A stretch of DNA of 64,000 nucleotides from Sandaracinaceae bacterium (GTDB lineage Bacteria > Myxococcota_A > Polyangia > Polyangiales > Sandaracinaceae), in contig JACKEC010000014.1 of the NCBI GenBank assembly GCA_020633195.1, positions 62,001-126,000 of the forward strand. The letters are read 5' to 3'. Of the stretch, positions 18,946 to 27,229 are shown in pieces. How positions within the stretch are numbered: the stretch's first letter is position 1; each line of letters begins with the position of its first letter. The notes under the pieces were generated by a model. The model did no database searches. It saw only the letters and a list, made by a program, of their open reading frames with translations, and was not told the DNA's origin. The translations under genes and the position numbers were made by a program.

Positions 18946-20718
18946 ATGCAGCGAGCGAGCATCCTTTTGTGCGCCGTGACTCTTCTCGGCGCGTGCGACG
19001 GCAATCCGATGGGCACCGACGCGGGGCCGGGTACGACCGACGCGGGTCCGGGCGCGATGGATGGCGGATCGGGGGACGACGCCGGCGGGGTCGACGCGGG
19101 TCCCGGGACCGACGCCGGTCCGGGGACCGACGCGGGCCCGGGCGACGACGCCGGCCCGGGGACCGACGCGGGCTCCGACGCCGGCTGCGTCCCGTCCACG
19201 TGCGCGGTGGACGAGTGCGGCACGCGAGACGACGGCTGCGGCACGCCGCTCGACTGCGGCGCCTGCCCGACGGGTGCGTCGTGCGTCGACGCGGCGGCGT
19301 GCGTCGGGGACTTCTGCATCACGGAGGAGCGCTCGGCCTGGGCGGACGGCTACTGCTCCGGATCCTGCCGGCGCGACGTGGACTGCGGAGCGGGGCAGCA
19401 CTGTGGCTACATCGGCCCGGTCACCCGCCTCGGGATCTGCCTCGTGGGTTGCACGGTCGACACCGACTGCCGGACCCCCGAGTACTCGTGTCGCGACATC
19501 GACGAGGACACGGTCGACGAGTGCGCCCCGATCGCCGCCGGGCTCGGCGCCCTGGGGGACGCCTGCTCGGCCACGAGCGACTGCGGCGGCGGCGCGGACT
19601 GGTTCTGCGTGACCAACGCGTCCGGGTACCGCAACGGGTACTGCTCTCGCGCCTGCACCGCGGACGCCGACTGTGGCTCCGGGGGGCACTGCGGCGGCGT
19701 GAGCGCCACGACCGGGGAGGGCTTCTGCCTGCTCGACTGCACCGCGGACACCGACTGCCGGGTCGACGGCTACCTCTGCTACGACGCCGACGCGGACGCC
19801 GGCTCCACCGAGGAGTGCGTCCCCGCGGGGACCGGCTCGGGGACGCCAGGCGCGGCCTGCGAGGGCATCTGGGAGTGCGATGGCGGGAGCTCCGCGCGGT
19901 GCGTGACCGAGGCGAGCAACTTCGTCGATGGCATGTGCCTCACCGTCGGCTGCACGACCGATGCGGACTGCGCGAGCGGCAGCCACTGCAGCGGCCTTGG
20001 GCCGGGCTTCAACGCGTGCCTCGACGACTGCGCCGCGGACACGGATTGCCGGACCGGCTACGCCTGCTTCGACATCAACGGGGACACCTCGACCGAGTGC
20101 TGGCCCGCCGGGACGGGAGCGGGCGTCATCGGAGACGCGTGCGACACGGTCTCCGACTGCGCGGGGCGCGAGCGCGCGTTCTGCCTCGAGCGCCCCGACA
20201 ACGACTTCCTCGACGGCTACTGCGCGCTGCGCGGCTGCACCCTCGGCGGTACGGGGATGATGGGCTGCCCGACGGGCTCCCACTGCTCGATCTATGGAGG
20301 CGCGGCGCAGGGAGCGTGCGTGGACGACTGCGCGACCGACGCGGACTGCCGCGGCGTCGGCTACCGCTGCTACGACGCGGGCGACGACGACACCGCGCTC
20401 GAGTGCTGGCCCGCGGCGACGGGTCCCGGGATGGTCGGCGACGAGTGCCGCTTCAACGAGGACTGCGCGGGTGACGAGCTCGGCATCTGCGCGCTCTTCG
20501 GCGACGGAATGGGCCCGGACTTCATCGGGGGCTACTGCCTCCGCGACTGCTCGACGACCCCTTGCCCGACCGGGAGCACCTGCCTGGACACCGCCCCGAC
20601 CACGCCCGGGGGCGAGATCTGCTTCCTGTCGTGCGCGACGTCGGCCGACTGCCGCACCCCCGAGTACAGCTGCCAACCGGACGGGCTCGGCGGCAACGTC
20701 TGCGCCCCCGCGCCGTAG
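18946..20718 (+). CDS. Cys-rich repeat lipoprotein with DAGPG linker
   Basis: 590-residue predicted lipoprotein. The signal peptide ends in LLGAC, followed by about 65 residues of low-complexity DAGPG(T/D)-type linker. The rest consists of about five units of roughly 90 residues with a fixed Cys pattern (DADCxSGxHC, DTDCRxxGYxCYD, ECxPAGTGxG, GDAC). The even Cys spacing suggests small disulfide-bonded modules outside the cytoplasm; Asp-rich loops could bind calcium (inference). No enzyme motif was seen. A poor sigma-54-like site lies upstream, with a G-rich AGGGGG ahead of the ATG. It is divergent from the beta-helix lipoprotein operon (207 bp between starts), and an FHA sigma-54 activator gene follows 41 bp downstream. 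Confidence 0.8.
   Translation: MQRASILLCAVTLLGACDGNPMGTDAGPGTTDAGPGAMDGGSGDDAGGVDAGPGTDAGPGTDAGPGDDAGPGTDAGSDAGCVPSTCAVDECGTRDDGCGTPLDCGACPTGASCVDAAACVGDFCITEERSAWADGYCSGSCRRDVDCGAGQHCGYIGPVTRLGICLVGCTVDTDCRTPEYSCRDIDEDTVDECAPIAAGLGALGDACSATSDCGGGADWFCVTNASGYRNGYCSRACTADADCGSGGHCGGVSATTGEGFCLLDCTADTDCRVDGYLCYDADADAGSTEECVPAGTGSGTPGAACEGIWECDGGSSARCVTEASNFVDGMCLTVGCTTDADCASGSHCSGLGPGFNACLDDCAADTDCRTGYACFDINGDTSTECWPAGTGAGVIGDACDTVSDCAGRERAFCLERPDNDFLDGYCALRGCTLGGTGMMGCPTGSHCSIYGGAAQGACVDDCATDADCRGVGYRCYDAGDDDTALECWPAATGPGMVGDECRFNEDCAGDELGICALFGDGMGPDFIGGYCLRDCSTTPCPTGSTCLDTAPTTPGGEICFLSCATSADCRTPEYSCQPDGLGGNVCAPAP
19012..19190 (+). repeat. GACGCGGG(T/C)CCGGG-type repeats encoding a DAGPG linker
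   Basis: Imperfect 12-18-bp units encode Asp-Ala-Gly-Pro-Gly repeats just after the lipidated cysteine of the Cys-rich lipoprotein. They are a flexible spacer, common in surface lipoproteins of this bacterial group. Confidence 0.85.
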
Positions 20719-20759
20719 CTCGCTCCGGGCGCCCAGAATGCATTAGTCTCGGGGCCCTC

Positions 20760-22094
20760 ATGGGTTGGTCGAACGACGCGACGCTTCGCTCTCGGAAGGA
20801 CGACCGGGGGGGCTCGAGCCCGATCCCGGTCGTCCGGATCCTCTGGACCCCGGAGTGGATCCCCGACGCCCCGCACCTCGCCGCCCTCGTCGAGGGGCGG
20901 AGCCTGATCATCGGGCGCGACGAGTCCGCCGACATCCGCCTCAAGGACGGGATGGTGTCGCGGGAGCACGTCTCGCTGATCCACCTCGCGGGCGCCGTGC
21001 ACCTCGTCGACTCGAGCGCGAACGGCACGTTCCTCGACGGCGAGCGGGTCGAGAAGGGCCCCGTGGAGGACGGCTCGATCGTGCGGGTCGGGGACTCGTT
21101 CCTCGTCGTCCGGTGGCAGTCCCCCGACCAGGCCGACGCGGACATCCCGAGCCTCATCGGAGGCGCGCCCGCGATCCAGACGCTGCGGTCCTCGATCGCC
21201 CTGATGGCCCCGAGCGACGCCTCGGTGCTGGTGCTCGGGGAGAGCGGGACCGGCAAGGAGCTCGTCGCGGCGGCGCTGCACGAGGGCTCCGGGCGCAAGG
21301 GCGACCTGATCGCCGTGAACTGCGCCGCGATCCCGAAGGAGCTCGCCGAGAGCCAGCTCTTCGGCCACGTCGCGGGCGCGTTCACCGGCGCGCAGAAGGC
21401 GCACCCCGGCTACTTCCGCTCGGCGGAGGGCGGGACCCTCTTCCTCGACGAGGTCGGCGACCTGCCCGCGGATCTGCAGCCCAAGCTCCTGCGCGCGCTC
21501 GAGACGCGCACGGTGGTCCCGGTCGGCGCGTCCGCGCCGATCCCGGTGGACATCCGGCTCGTCGCGGCGACCCACAAGAACCTCGAGGCGGGCATCGACG
21601 AGGGCTGGTTCCGGGGCGACCTCTACTCCCGCATCAGCGACCTCGTGCTCCGGACCCCGCCGCTCCGCGACCGGCGCGAGGACATCGTGCCGCTCTTGAT
21701 CCACGCGCTCGGCGACGACCGCCCGATGGACCCCGATCTGGTCGCCGCCATGCTCGAGGCGACGTGGCGGTTCAACGTCCGCGAGCTGTTCAAGGTCGGC
21801 CGCGAGCTATCGGTGCGGGCGACCGGCGCGCCGCGCTACGAGCTGTCGATGGTGGAGTCGCGCCTCTCGCGCCCCGGCCCCGAGCCCGTGGAGAGCGCGC
21901 CGTCCGCGCCGACGTCGAAGGCGTCCGCGCCCGAGACGCCGCCCCCGACGCGAGAAGCGCTGATCGAGCTCCTCGAGCGCCACGGGGGCAACGTGTCCCA
22001 CGTCGCCGAGGCGGCGAGCCGATCCCGCAAACAGATCTATCGCTACCTCGAAGAGCACGGGATCGACCCCGTGGTCTATCGCAAGAAGCGTTGA
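20760..22094 (+). CDS. Sigma-54 activator with N-terminal FHA domain and Fis HTH
   Basis: 444-residue enhancer-binding protein. The FHA domain (about residues 45-105) shows LIIGRDESAD, SREHVSL and SANGTFLDG. The AAA domain has Walker A GESGTGKE (about 160), GAFTGA (about 206), Walker B LFLDEVGD and the arginine-rich LRDRREDIVPL. In place of the usual PGNVREL it reads WRFNVREL. The C-terminus is a Fis-type helix-turn-helix (NVSHVAEAASRSRKQIYRYL). It is shorter than the other activator at 10036-11799 and has no GGDEF-like domain. It lies 41 bp downstream of the Cys-rich lipoprotein gene, which it may regulate, and its stop is 6 bp from the convergent TPR gene stop. Confidence 0.92.
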   Translation: MGWSNDATLRSRKDDRGGSSPIPVVRILWTPEWIPDAPHLAALVEGRSLIIGRDESADIRLKDGMVSREHVSLIHLAGAVHLVDSSANGTFLDGERVEKGPVEDGSIVRVGDSFLVVRWQSPDQADADIPSLIGGAPAIQTLRSSIALMAPSDASVLVLGESGTGKELVAAALHEGSGRKGDLIAVNCAAIPKELAESQLFGHVAGAFTGAQKAHPGYFRSAEGGTLFLDEVGDLPADLQPKLLRALETRTVVPVGASAPIPVDIRLVAATHKNLEAGIDEGWFRGDLYSRISDLVLRTPPLRDRREDIVPLLIHALGDDRPMDPDLVAAMLEATWRFNVRELFKVGRELSVRATGAPRYELSMVESRLSRPGPEPVESAPSAPTSKASAPETPPPTREALIELLERHGGNVSHVAEAASRSRKQIYRYLEEHGIDPVVYRKKR

Positions 22095-22100
22095 CGCTCG

Positions 22101-22946
22101 CTACAGCGTGACGAGGGTCTCGCCGCTGGTGTCGAGCCGGTCGTGCAGCGTCTTCAGCTCGCGATCGCCGGGCGACGCGCGCAGGCCGCTCTCGGCGGCC
22201 TCGCGAGCGCGGTCGGGCTCGCCGCGCTCCTCGTGGCAGAGCGCGAGCAGCTTCCACACCTCGGCGAAGTCGGGCGCCTCGAGCGCCGCGAGGGTGAGCA
22301 CGCTGATCGCCTCGTCGAGGTCCCCGAGGGTCCGCGCCGCGGTCGCGTGCGCGACCATGAGATCCTCGTCGTCGAGCTCCTCCATCAGCGCCGCGCGGGT
22401 CAGCTCGAAGGCCGTCTCGACGCGCCCCCGGGCGAGCAGCGCCTGGGCGAGCATGGCGGGATCCTCGGCGACACGGTCCCCGTCGATGTACCGCTCCGCG
22501 CGCTGCTCGAGCTCCCCGAGCTCGTAGAGGGATCGCAGCCCATCGTCGGAGGGATCGAGCTCGAGGCCCCGCTCCGCCACCGCGTACGCTTGCGCGATTC
22601 GACCGCGGGCGTGGAGCACCTCGGCGAGGTGTCGCCAAGGCTCGGACCAATCGGGATCGGCCTTGGCCGCGCGCGTGAGGGCGAGCTGCGCGGTGTTGAG
22701 CTGGCCGTTGCCGCGGAGCGCGACGCCATGGGTCAGGAGCAGGTCCACGTCCTCGGGGTCCGCCTCGAGGCTCCGCGTCGTCAGCTCCACCGCCTCGGCG
22801 AAGCGGCCCTGCGCGATCAGCTCGCGCGCGAGCATCACGGGCTCGTCGCGCGCCGGGTCGGTCCGGTAGCACAGGACGCGGAGGTTCAGGCGATCGCCGC
22901 TGGGCAGCTGCGTGTCTCGAATCGAATCTCGGGCCGGGTTCCCCAT
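22101..22946 (-). CDS. TPR-repeat protein
   Basis: 281 residues, no signal peptide or membrane segment. It is built of helical tetratricopeptide-like units (GRFAEAVELTTRSLEADPED, GRIAQAYAVAERGLELDPSD, and C-terminal units around EERGEPDRAREAAESGLRA). The ATG at 22946 has GGAGG seven bases upstream. It is probably a cytoplasmic protein-interaction scaffold; no partner can be named from context. It is divergent from radA (123 bp between starts) and convergent with the FHA sigma-54 activator. Confidence 0.75.
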   Translation of the reverse strand: MGNPARDSIRDTQLPSGDRLNLRVLCYRTDPARDEPVMLARELIAQGRFAEAVELTTRSLEADPEDVDLLLTHGVALRGNGQLNTAQLALTRAAKADPDWSEPWRHLAEVLHARGRIAQAYAVAERGLELDPSDDGLRSLYELGELEQRAERYIDGDRVAEDPAMLAQALLARGRVETAFELTRAALMEELDDEDLMVAHATAARTLGDLDEAISVLTLAALEAPDFAEVWKLLALCHEERGEPDRAREAAESGLRASPGDRELKTLHDRLDTSGETLVTL

Positions 22947-23069
22947 GAAGGCGCCTCCGTGACCCGAGGAATGCGGGCAGTGGCCCCGTTGCGGCAAGAA
23001 ATCGGCAGAATGCGTCAGTCGGCGCCGCGGCCCTCGTCCGCGTCGCGCAACCTCGACCCGCGAGCGCCG

Positions 23070-24452
23070 ATGAGCACCTCCGTGAAGAAGCCGAAGACCG
23101 TCTACGTGTGCGCCGAGTGCGGCGCCGACACCCTGCGCTGGATGGGCAAGTGCCCGGGCTGCGGCGCGTGGAACACCCTCGAGGAGCAGCAGCGCCGCGC
23201 CGACATCGCCAAGATCGCGAGCCGCAGCGTCGAGCGCTCGTCGCGCCCGCGGCCGATCGACGAGGTCGAGGCCGACGACGCGGCCCGCCGCTCCACGACC
23301 CTCGCGGAGCTGGACCGGGTCCTCGGCGGCGGCGCAGTGGTCGGCGGCGTGGTGCTCGTCGGGGGCGACCCCGGCATCGGCAAGTCCACGCTCCTCATGC
23401 AGGCGCTCGCGGGGCTGTGCACCGGGAAGGTCCGCGGGCTCTACGCGAGCGGCGAGGAGTCCGCGGCCCAGGTGGCGATGCGCGCGCGCCGGCTCGGCGT
23501 GGCCGCCTCCAACGTGCTCGTCCAGGCGACGACGGAGCTCGAGGAGGTCGAGGCCGCGATCGCGAGCGAGCGCCCCACCGTCGTGGTGGTCGACAGCGTG
23601 CAGACCCTGCGCAGCGGCTCGCTCGACTCGGTCGCGGGCAGCGTCACGCAGATCCGCGCGGTCGCGAGCCGGCTCATCGAGGTCGCCAAGCGCGACGGCC
23701 TCGCGCTCTTCCTGATCGGGCACGTGACCAAGGAGGGCACGCTCGCGGGGCCCAAGGTGCTCGAGCACCTCGTGGACACGGTGCTGACCTTCGAGGGCGA
23801 CCCGTCGGGCGCGTTCCGGCTGATCCGCGCGGAGAAGAACCGCTTCGGCGCGGCGCACGAGGTGGGGGTCTTCGAGATGCTCGAGGACGGCCTGCGCGAG
23901 GTCCCCGACCCGAGCTCGCTCTTCCTGCAGGAGCGCCTCGATCGCGCGGCGGGCTCGGTCGTGCTGTCGACCGCCGAGGGCACGCGGCCGCTCCTCGTCG
24001 AGGTGCAGGCGCTCGTCGCGCCGGCCGTGTACGGCGCGGCGCGGCGTGTGTCGACGGGGCTCGACGGGCGTCGGCTCGCCATCCTCCTCGCGGTGCTCGA
24101 CCGCAAGGCCGACATCCACGTGCTCGACCAGGACGTCTTCGCGAGCGTGGCCGGCGGGGCCCGCGTCGACGAGCGCGCGCTCGACCTCGCGCTCGCCATC
24201 GCGGTCGTCTCGAGCCTCCGCGAGCGCCCCGTCTCGAGCGGCCTCGTCGCGTTCGGCGAGATCGGCCTCGCGGGCGAGGTGCGCGCCGTCCCCCGCGCCG
24301 CGGTGCGCCTCGGCGAGGCCGCGAAGCTCGGCTTCACCCGCGCGATCCTCCCGGCGAGCAACGTGGCGGGGATCAACGGCGACGCCCCGGACGGGATCGA
24401 GCTCATCGCGGTGAAGACCCTCGACGACGCCCTCCGCGAGGCGTTCGACTGA
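23070..24452 (+). CDS. radA: DNA repair protein RadA (Sms)
   Basis: 460-residue RecA-like helicase/branch-migration factor used in homologous recombination. All hallmarks are present: an N-terminal zinc finger (VCAECG and CPGCGAWNT), Walker A GGDPGIGKST (about residue 98), the RadA-specific KNRFG motif (about 255), and a C-terminal Lon-like domain (VAGGARVDERALDLALAIAV). Length is typical. The ATG at 23070 was chosen because it immediately precedes the zinc finger; the long upstream extension overlaps the divergent TPR gene. cstA lies 218 bp downstream, beyond two copies of a repeat. Confidence 0.97.
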   Translation: MSTSVKKPKTVYVCAECGADTLRWMGKCPGCGAWNTLEEQQRRADIAKIASRSVERSSRPRPIDEVEADDAARRSTTLAELDRVLGGGAVVGGVVLVGGDPGIGKSTLLMQALAGLCTGKVRGLYASGEESAAQVAMRARRLGVAASNVLVQATTELEEVEAAIASERPTVVVVDSVQTLRSGSLDSVAGSVTQIRAVASRLIEVAKRDGLALFLIGHVTKEGTLAGPKVLEHLVDTVLTFEGDPSGAFRLIRAEKNRFGAAHEVGVFEMLEDGLREVPDPSSLFLQERLDRAAGSVVLSTAEGTRPLLVEVQALVAPAVYGAARRVSTGLDGRRLAILLAVLDRKADIHVLDQDVFASVAGGARVDERALDLALAIAVVSSLRERPVSSGLVAFGEIGLAGEVRAVPRAAVRLGEAAKLGFTRAILPASNVAGINGDAPDGIELIAVKTLDDALREAFD

Positions 24453-24524
24453 CGCTTCGGCGCGACTCGTCCCTCACCCAGGCGAACGCGAAGGCCGCGC
24501 CGATCGCGAACGCGATGACCTCTC

Positions 24525-24560
24525 TCTTTGCCCCCTTTGGCGACCTTTGCGCGAAATTCC
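24525..24560 (-). repeat. Dispersed ~35-bp repeat, copy 1
   Basis: Read on the minus strand this follows the consensus GGAATTTCGCGC, AAAGG, then CAAAGGGGGCAAAGA. Three related copies lie at 24593-24627, 26401-26436 and 26556-26592, all in the two intergenic regions around cstA. Confidence 0.75.
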
Positions 24561-24592
24561 GAGACCGCGGCTCGCTCCGTCCGTACCTCCAC

Positions 24593-24627
24593 CCCTTTGC
24601 TCCTTCGCGTTCTCCGCGCGAAATTCC
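24593..24627 (-). repeat. Dispersed ~35-bp repeat, copy 2
   Basis: A more diverged copy in the same orientation as copy 1, about 33 bp away. It keeps GGAATTTCGCGC and the GCGAAGGAGCAAAGG end. It lies about 45 bp ahead of the cstA start. Confidence 0.65.
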
Positions 24628-24670
24628 ACGACGTTCGACACGGGACCCGCGGAGGTACAGTCGGCTCACG

Positions 24671-26389
24671 ATGGCGGCCTTGGTCACGGCGGCGGTGCTC
24701 GCGTGCTTCGCGCTCGGATACCGCTTCTACGCGCGCTGGGTCGGCCGGCGCGTGTTCGGTGACGACGAGGAGATCGAGACGCCCGCCCACGCGCTCGAGG
24801 ACGGGCAGGACTTCGTCCCGACCAACCCGCACGTCCTGTTCGGGCACCACTTCACCTCGATCGCGGGGGCCGCGCCGATCATCGGGCCGTGCGTGGCCGC
24901 GTACTGGGGGTGGCTGCCCGCGCTCGTGTGGGTCGTCGTCGGGACGATCTTCATGGGCGCGACCCACGACTTCGGCGCGCTCGTCGCGAGCGTGAAGGAG
25001 CGGGGGCGCTCCATCGCCGACATCGCCGGCGGGGTGCTCAGCGGCCGCGCTCGCCTGATGTTCCTGTGCTTCGTCCTGGTCCTCGTGTGGCTCGTGCTCG
25101 CCGTCTTCGCGATGGCGATCGCGGGGCTGTTCGTCGCGCAGCCCACGGCCGTGCTGCCGGTGAACATCGAGATCGTGGTCGCGGTCGCGATCGGCTGGCT
25201 GCTCTACAAGCGCAAGACGCCGCCCTTGGTTCCGTCGCTCGTCGCGCTCGTCCTCCTCTACGCGTTCGTGTACCTCGGCACGCTCCTCCCGCTCGACGCG
25301 ACCGCGCTCGGCGTCACCCCGGACCAGGCGCGCAAGGGCTGGATCGCGGCGCTCTTCGTGTACTCGGCCATCGCGAGCCTGCTCCCGGTCTGGCTGCTGC
25401 TGCAGCCTCGCGACTACATCAACAGCCATCAGCTGCTCGTCGGGCTCGTCCTGCTGTTCGGCGGCCTCTTCGTCGCGCACCCCGACTTCGACGCGCCCGC
25501 CTTGCGATCGAGCGCCGAGGGCGCGCCGCCGATCTTCCCGATCCTGTTCGTGACCGTCGCGTGCGGGGCCATCAGCGGCTTCCACGGCCTGGTGTCGAGC
25601 GGCACGTCGAGCAAGCAGCTCTCGTCCCTGAAGCACGCGCGGATGGTCGGCTATGGCGGGATGCTGGGGGAGGGCGCGCTCGCGCTCGCCGCCACGATGG
25701 CCGCGGTCGCGGGCGTGGGGCTCGTGACCGCGTGCGAGCTCCCGGGCGGCCGCGTCGTCGAAGACCTGAGCTGGGGCGTCTACTACGACTCGTGGGCCCA
25801 CGCGGGCGCGTACAAGGCGGTCGCGTTCGTGCTCGGCGGGGGCGCCTTCCTCGAGTCCCTCGGCATCCCAGCGGATCTCGCGCGGACCATCATGGCGGTC
25901 CTCGTGATCTCGTTCGCGGCGACCACCCTCGACACCGCGACCCGCATCCAGCGGCTGATCGTGGCCGAGATCGGCGACGCCCTCTCCGTGAAGCCGCTGA
26001 CGAACCCGCTCGTCGGTACGGCCATCGCCGTGATCCCCGCCGTCCTGCTCGCGTACGTCGACGTCACCGATCCGGCGACGGGCGAAGCGCGCGAGGCGGG
26101 GTGGGTGCTCTGGCCGATCTTCGGCGCGAGCAACCAGCTCCTCGCCGCGCTGACCCTGATGGTCCTCGCGCTCTACTTCGCCTCGAAGAAGCGCCCCGTC
26201 TGGGCGCTCGTGATCCCACAGCTCTTCGTGACCGCCGTCGCGCTCGCGGCCATCGTCGCGAAGCTCCAGGACTTCCTCGCCGCCCAGAGCTGGCCGCTGG
26301 TGTCCATCGCGGCGCTCATGCTCGCGATGACGCTGTGGATGCTCGTCGAGGGCGGGCTCGCAGTGCGGCGGCTGCGCGCTTCCCGGTGA
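24671..26389 (+). CDS. cstA: Carbon starvation protein CstA-family transporter
   Basis: 572-residue inner-membrane transporter of the CstA/BtsT family, known in enteric bacteria as a peptide or pyruvate importer induced by starvation. It has about 14-16 hydrophobic helices. Family motifs include FVPTNPHVLFGHHFTSIAGA near the N-terminus, ATHDFGALVASVKERGRSI, GFHGLVSSGTSSKQ and the C-terminal FGASNQLLAALTL. Shorter than E. coli CstA (about 700), as in many non-enteric members. The ATG at 24671 has a GGAGG 14 nt upstream, which is a long spacing. The gene is flanked on both sides by a dispersed repeat and is isolated from a recognisable operon. Confidence 0.93.
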   Translation: MAALVTAAVLACFALGYRFYARWVGRRVFGDDEEIETPAHALEDGQDFVPTNPHVLFGHHFTSIAGAAPIIGPCVAAYWGWLPALVWVVVGTIFMGATHDFGALVASVKERGRSIADIAGGVLSGRARLMFLCFVLVLVWLVLAVFAMAIAGLFVAQPTAVLPVNIEIVVAVAIGWLLYKRKTPPLVPSLVALVLLYAFVYLGTLLPLDATALGVTPDQARKGWIAALFVYSAIASLLPVWLLLQPRDYINSHQLLVGLVLLFGGLFVAHPDFDAPALRSSAEGAPPIFPILFVTVACGAISGFHGLVSSGTSSKQLSSLKHARMVGYGGMLGEGALALAATMAAVAGVGLVTACELPGGRVVEDLSWGVYYDSWAHAGAYKAVAFVLGGGAFLESLGIPADLARTIMAVLVISFAATTLDTATRIQRLIVAEIGDALSVKPLTNPLVGTAIAVIPAVLLAYVDVTDPATGEAREAGWVLWPIFGASNQLLAALTLMVLALYFASKKRPVWALVIPQLFVTAVALAAIVAKLQDFLAAQSWPLVSIAALMLAMTLWMLVEGGLAVRRLRASR

Positions 26390-26400
26390 CTTGCGGGTAT

Positions 26401-26436
26401 GGAAATTTCGCGCGAAGGGCGCGAAGGGAGCCAAGA
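26401..26436 (+). repeat. Dispersed ~35-bp repeat, copy 3
   Basis: Reads GGAAATTTCGCGCGAAGG then GCGCGAAGGGAGCCAAGAG. It is inverted relative to copy 4, about 120 bp away, so the pair could fold or mark the ends of a small non-autonomous element. It begins 11 bp after the cstA stop. Confidence 0.75.
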
Positions 26437-26555
26437 GGGTTGTTTGGTGCTGCGCACGGGCGTTCTGAGCGTGCCGAGAGCGTAGTGGAAGGGAACGCGA
26501 AGACGCGAAGGGGAAGGGAAATGCGAAGCCGAGAAATTCCTCGACAATAGAAAAC

Positions 26556-26592
26556 TTCTTTGCCCCCTTCGCGCCCTTTGCGCGAAATTTCC
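26556..26592 (-). repeat. Dispersed ~35-bp repeat, copy 4
   Basis: On the minus strand it matches copy 3 at nearly every position (GGAAATTTCGCGCAAAGG, then GCGCGAAGGGGGCAAAG). It ends 17 bp from the gmk stop, so it lies in the 3' untranslated region of the gmk transcript and could act in transcript ending. Confidence 0.78.
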
Positions 26593-26609
26593 CGCGCGAC
26601 GAGCGCGAC

Positions 26610-27218
26610 TCAGCTCCGCAGCAGCCGCTCGGCGACCTGCGCGAGCCGGCGGCGGCGGGCGCGCTCGGCGACGACGATGGCGCTCAGGGTGGCGGCGGCC
26701 TGATCGAAGTCGTCGTTGATGATGAGGTAGTCGAAGAAGCCGTAGTGGCGCATCTCGTCGCGCGCCGCGGCGAGGCGGCGCTCGATCTCGTCCTCGGCGT
26801 CGGTGCCGCGGCCCTCGAGGCGGCGGCGGAGCTCGTCCATCGAGGGCGGCAGCACGAAGACGGTGATCGCGTCGGGGACGCGGGCGCGGAGCTGCCGGGC
26901 GCCCTGATGATCGATGTCGAACAGGAGGCCGGTGTTGCCGTCGGCGCGCGCACGGTCGAGCTCGTCGAGGGAGGTGCCGTAGCGGTTGCCGTGCACCTCC
27001 GCCCACTCGGCGAAGCGGTCGCGCTCGACGAGGCCGTCGAAGGTGTCGCGCGACACGAAGTGGTAGTCGACCCCGTCGACCTCCGCGCCGCGACGCGCGC
27101 GCGTGGTGTGGGAGACGGAGAACCGGAACCCCTCGAAGGTCTCGAGGAGGTGGCGGCAGAGCGTCGTCTTGCCGGCACCCGAGGGCGCGCAGAGCGCGAA
27201 GAGGAGCAGCTCGTCCAT
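26610..27218 (-). CDS. gmk: Guanylate kinase
   Basis: 202-residue enzyme converting GMP plus ATP to GDP. It begins with the P-loop APSGAGKTTL (about residue 11), then the GMP-binding SHTTRARR and VDYHFVSRDTF, EWAEVHGNRYGTS and FDIDHQGARQL. Length is normal for the family. It lies 11 bp downstream of yicC, an association seen in many bacteria (yicC-gmk). It ends the long minus-strand envelope/translation block. Confidence 0.97.
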   Translation of the reverse strand: MDELLLFALCAPSGAGKTTLCRHLLETFEGFRFSVSHTTRARRGAEVDGVDYHFVSRDTFDGLVERDRFAEWAEVHGNRYGTSLDELDRARADGNTGLLFDIDHQGARQLRARVPDAITVFVLPPSMDELRRRLEGRGTDAEDEIERRLAAARDEMRHYGFFDYLIINDDFDQAAATLSAIVVAERARRRRLAQVAERLLRS

Positions 27219-27229
27219 CGCGCCCGAGG

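Noticed and set aside
23441..26434. Minus-strand open frame opposite radA and cstA
   Set aside because: Both plus-strand genes have strong family motifs; the antisense protein is low complexity.
26401..26592. Insertion sequence at the gmk side of cstA
   Set aside because: Inverted ends are present, but no transposase frame and no clear target duplication; reported as repeats only.
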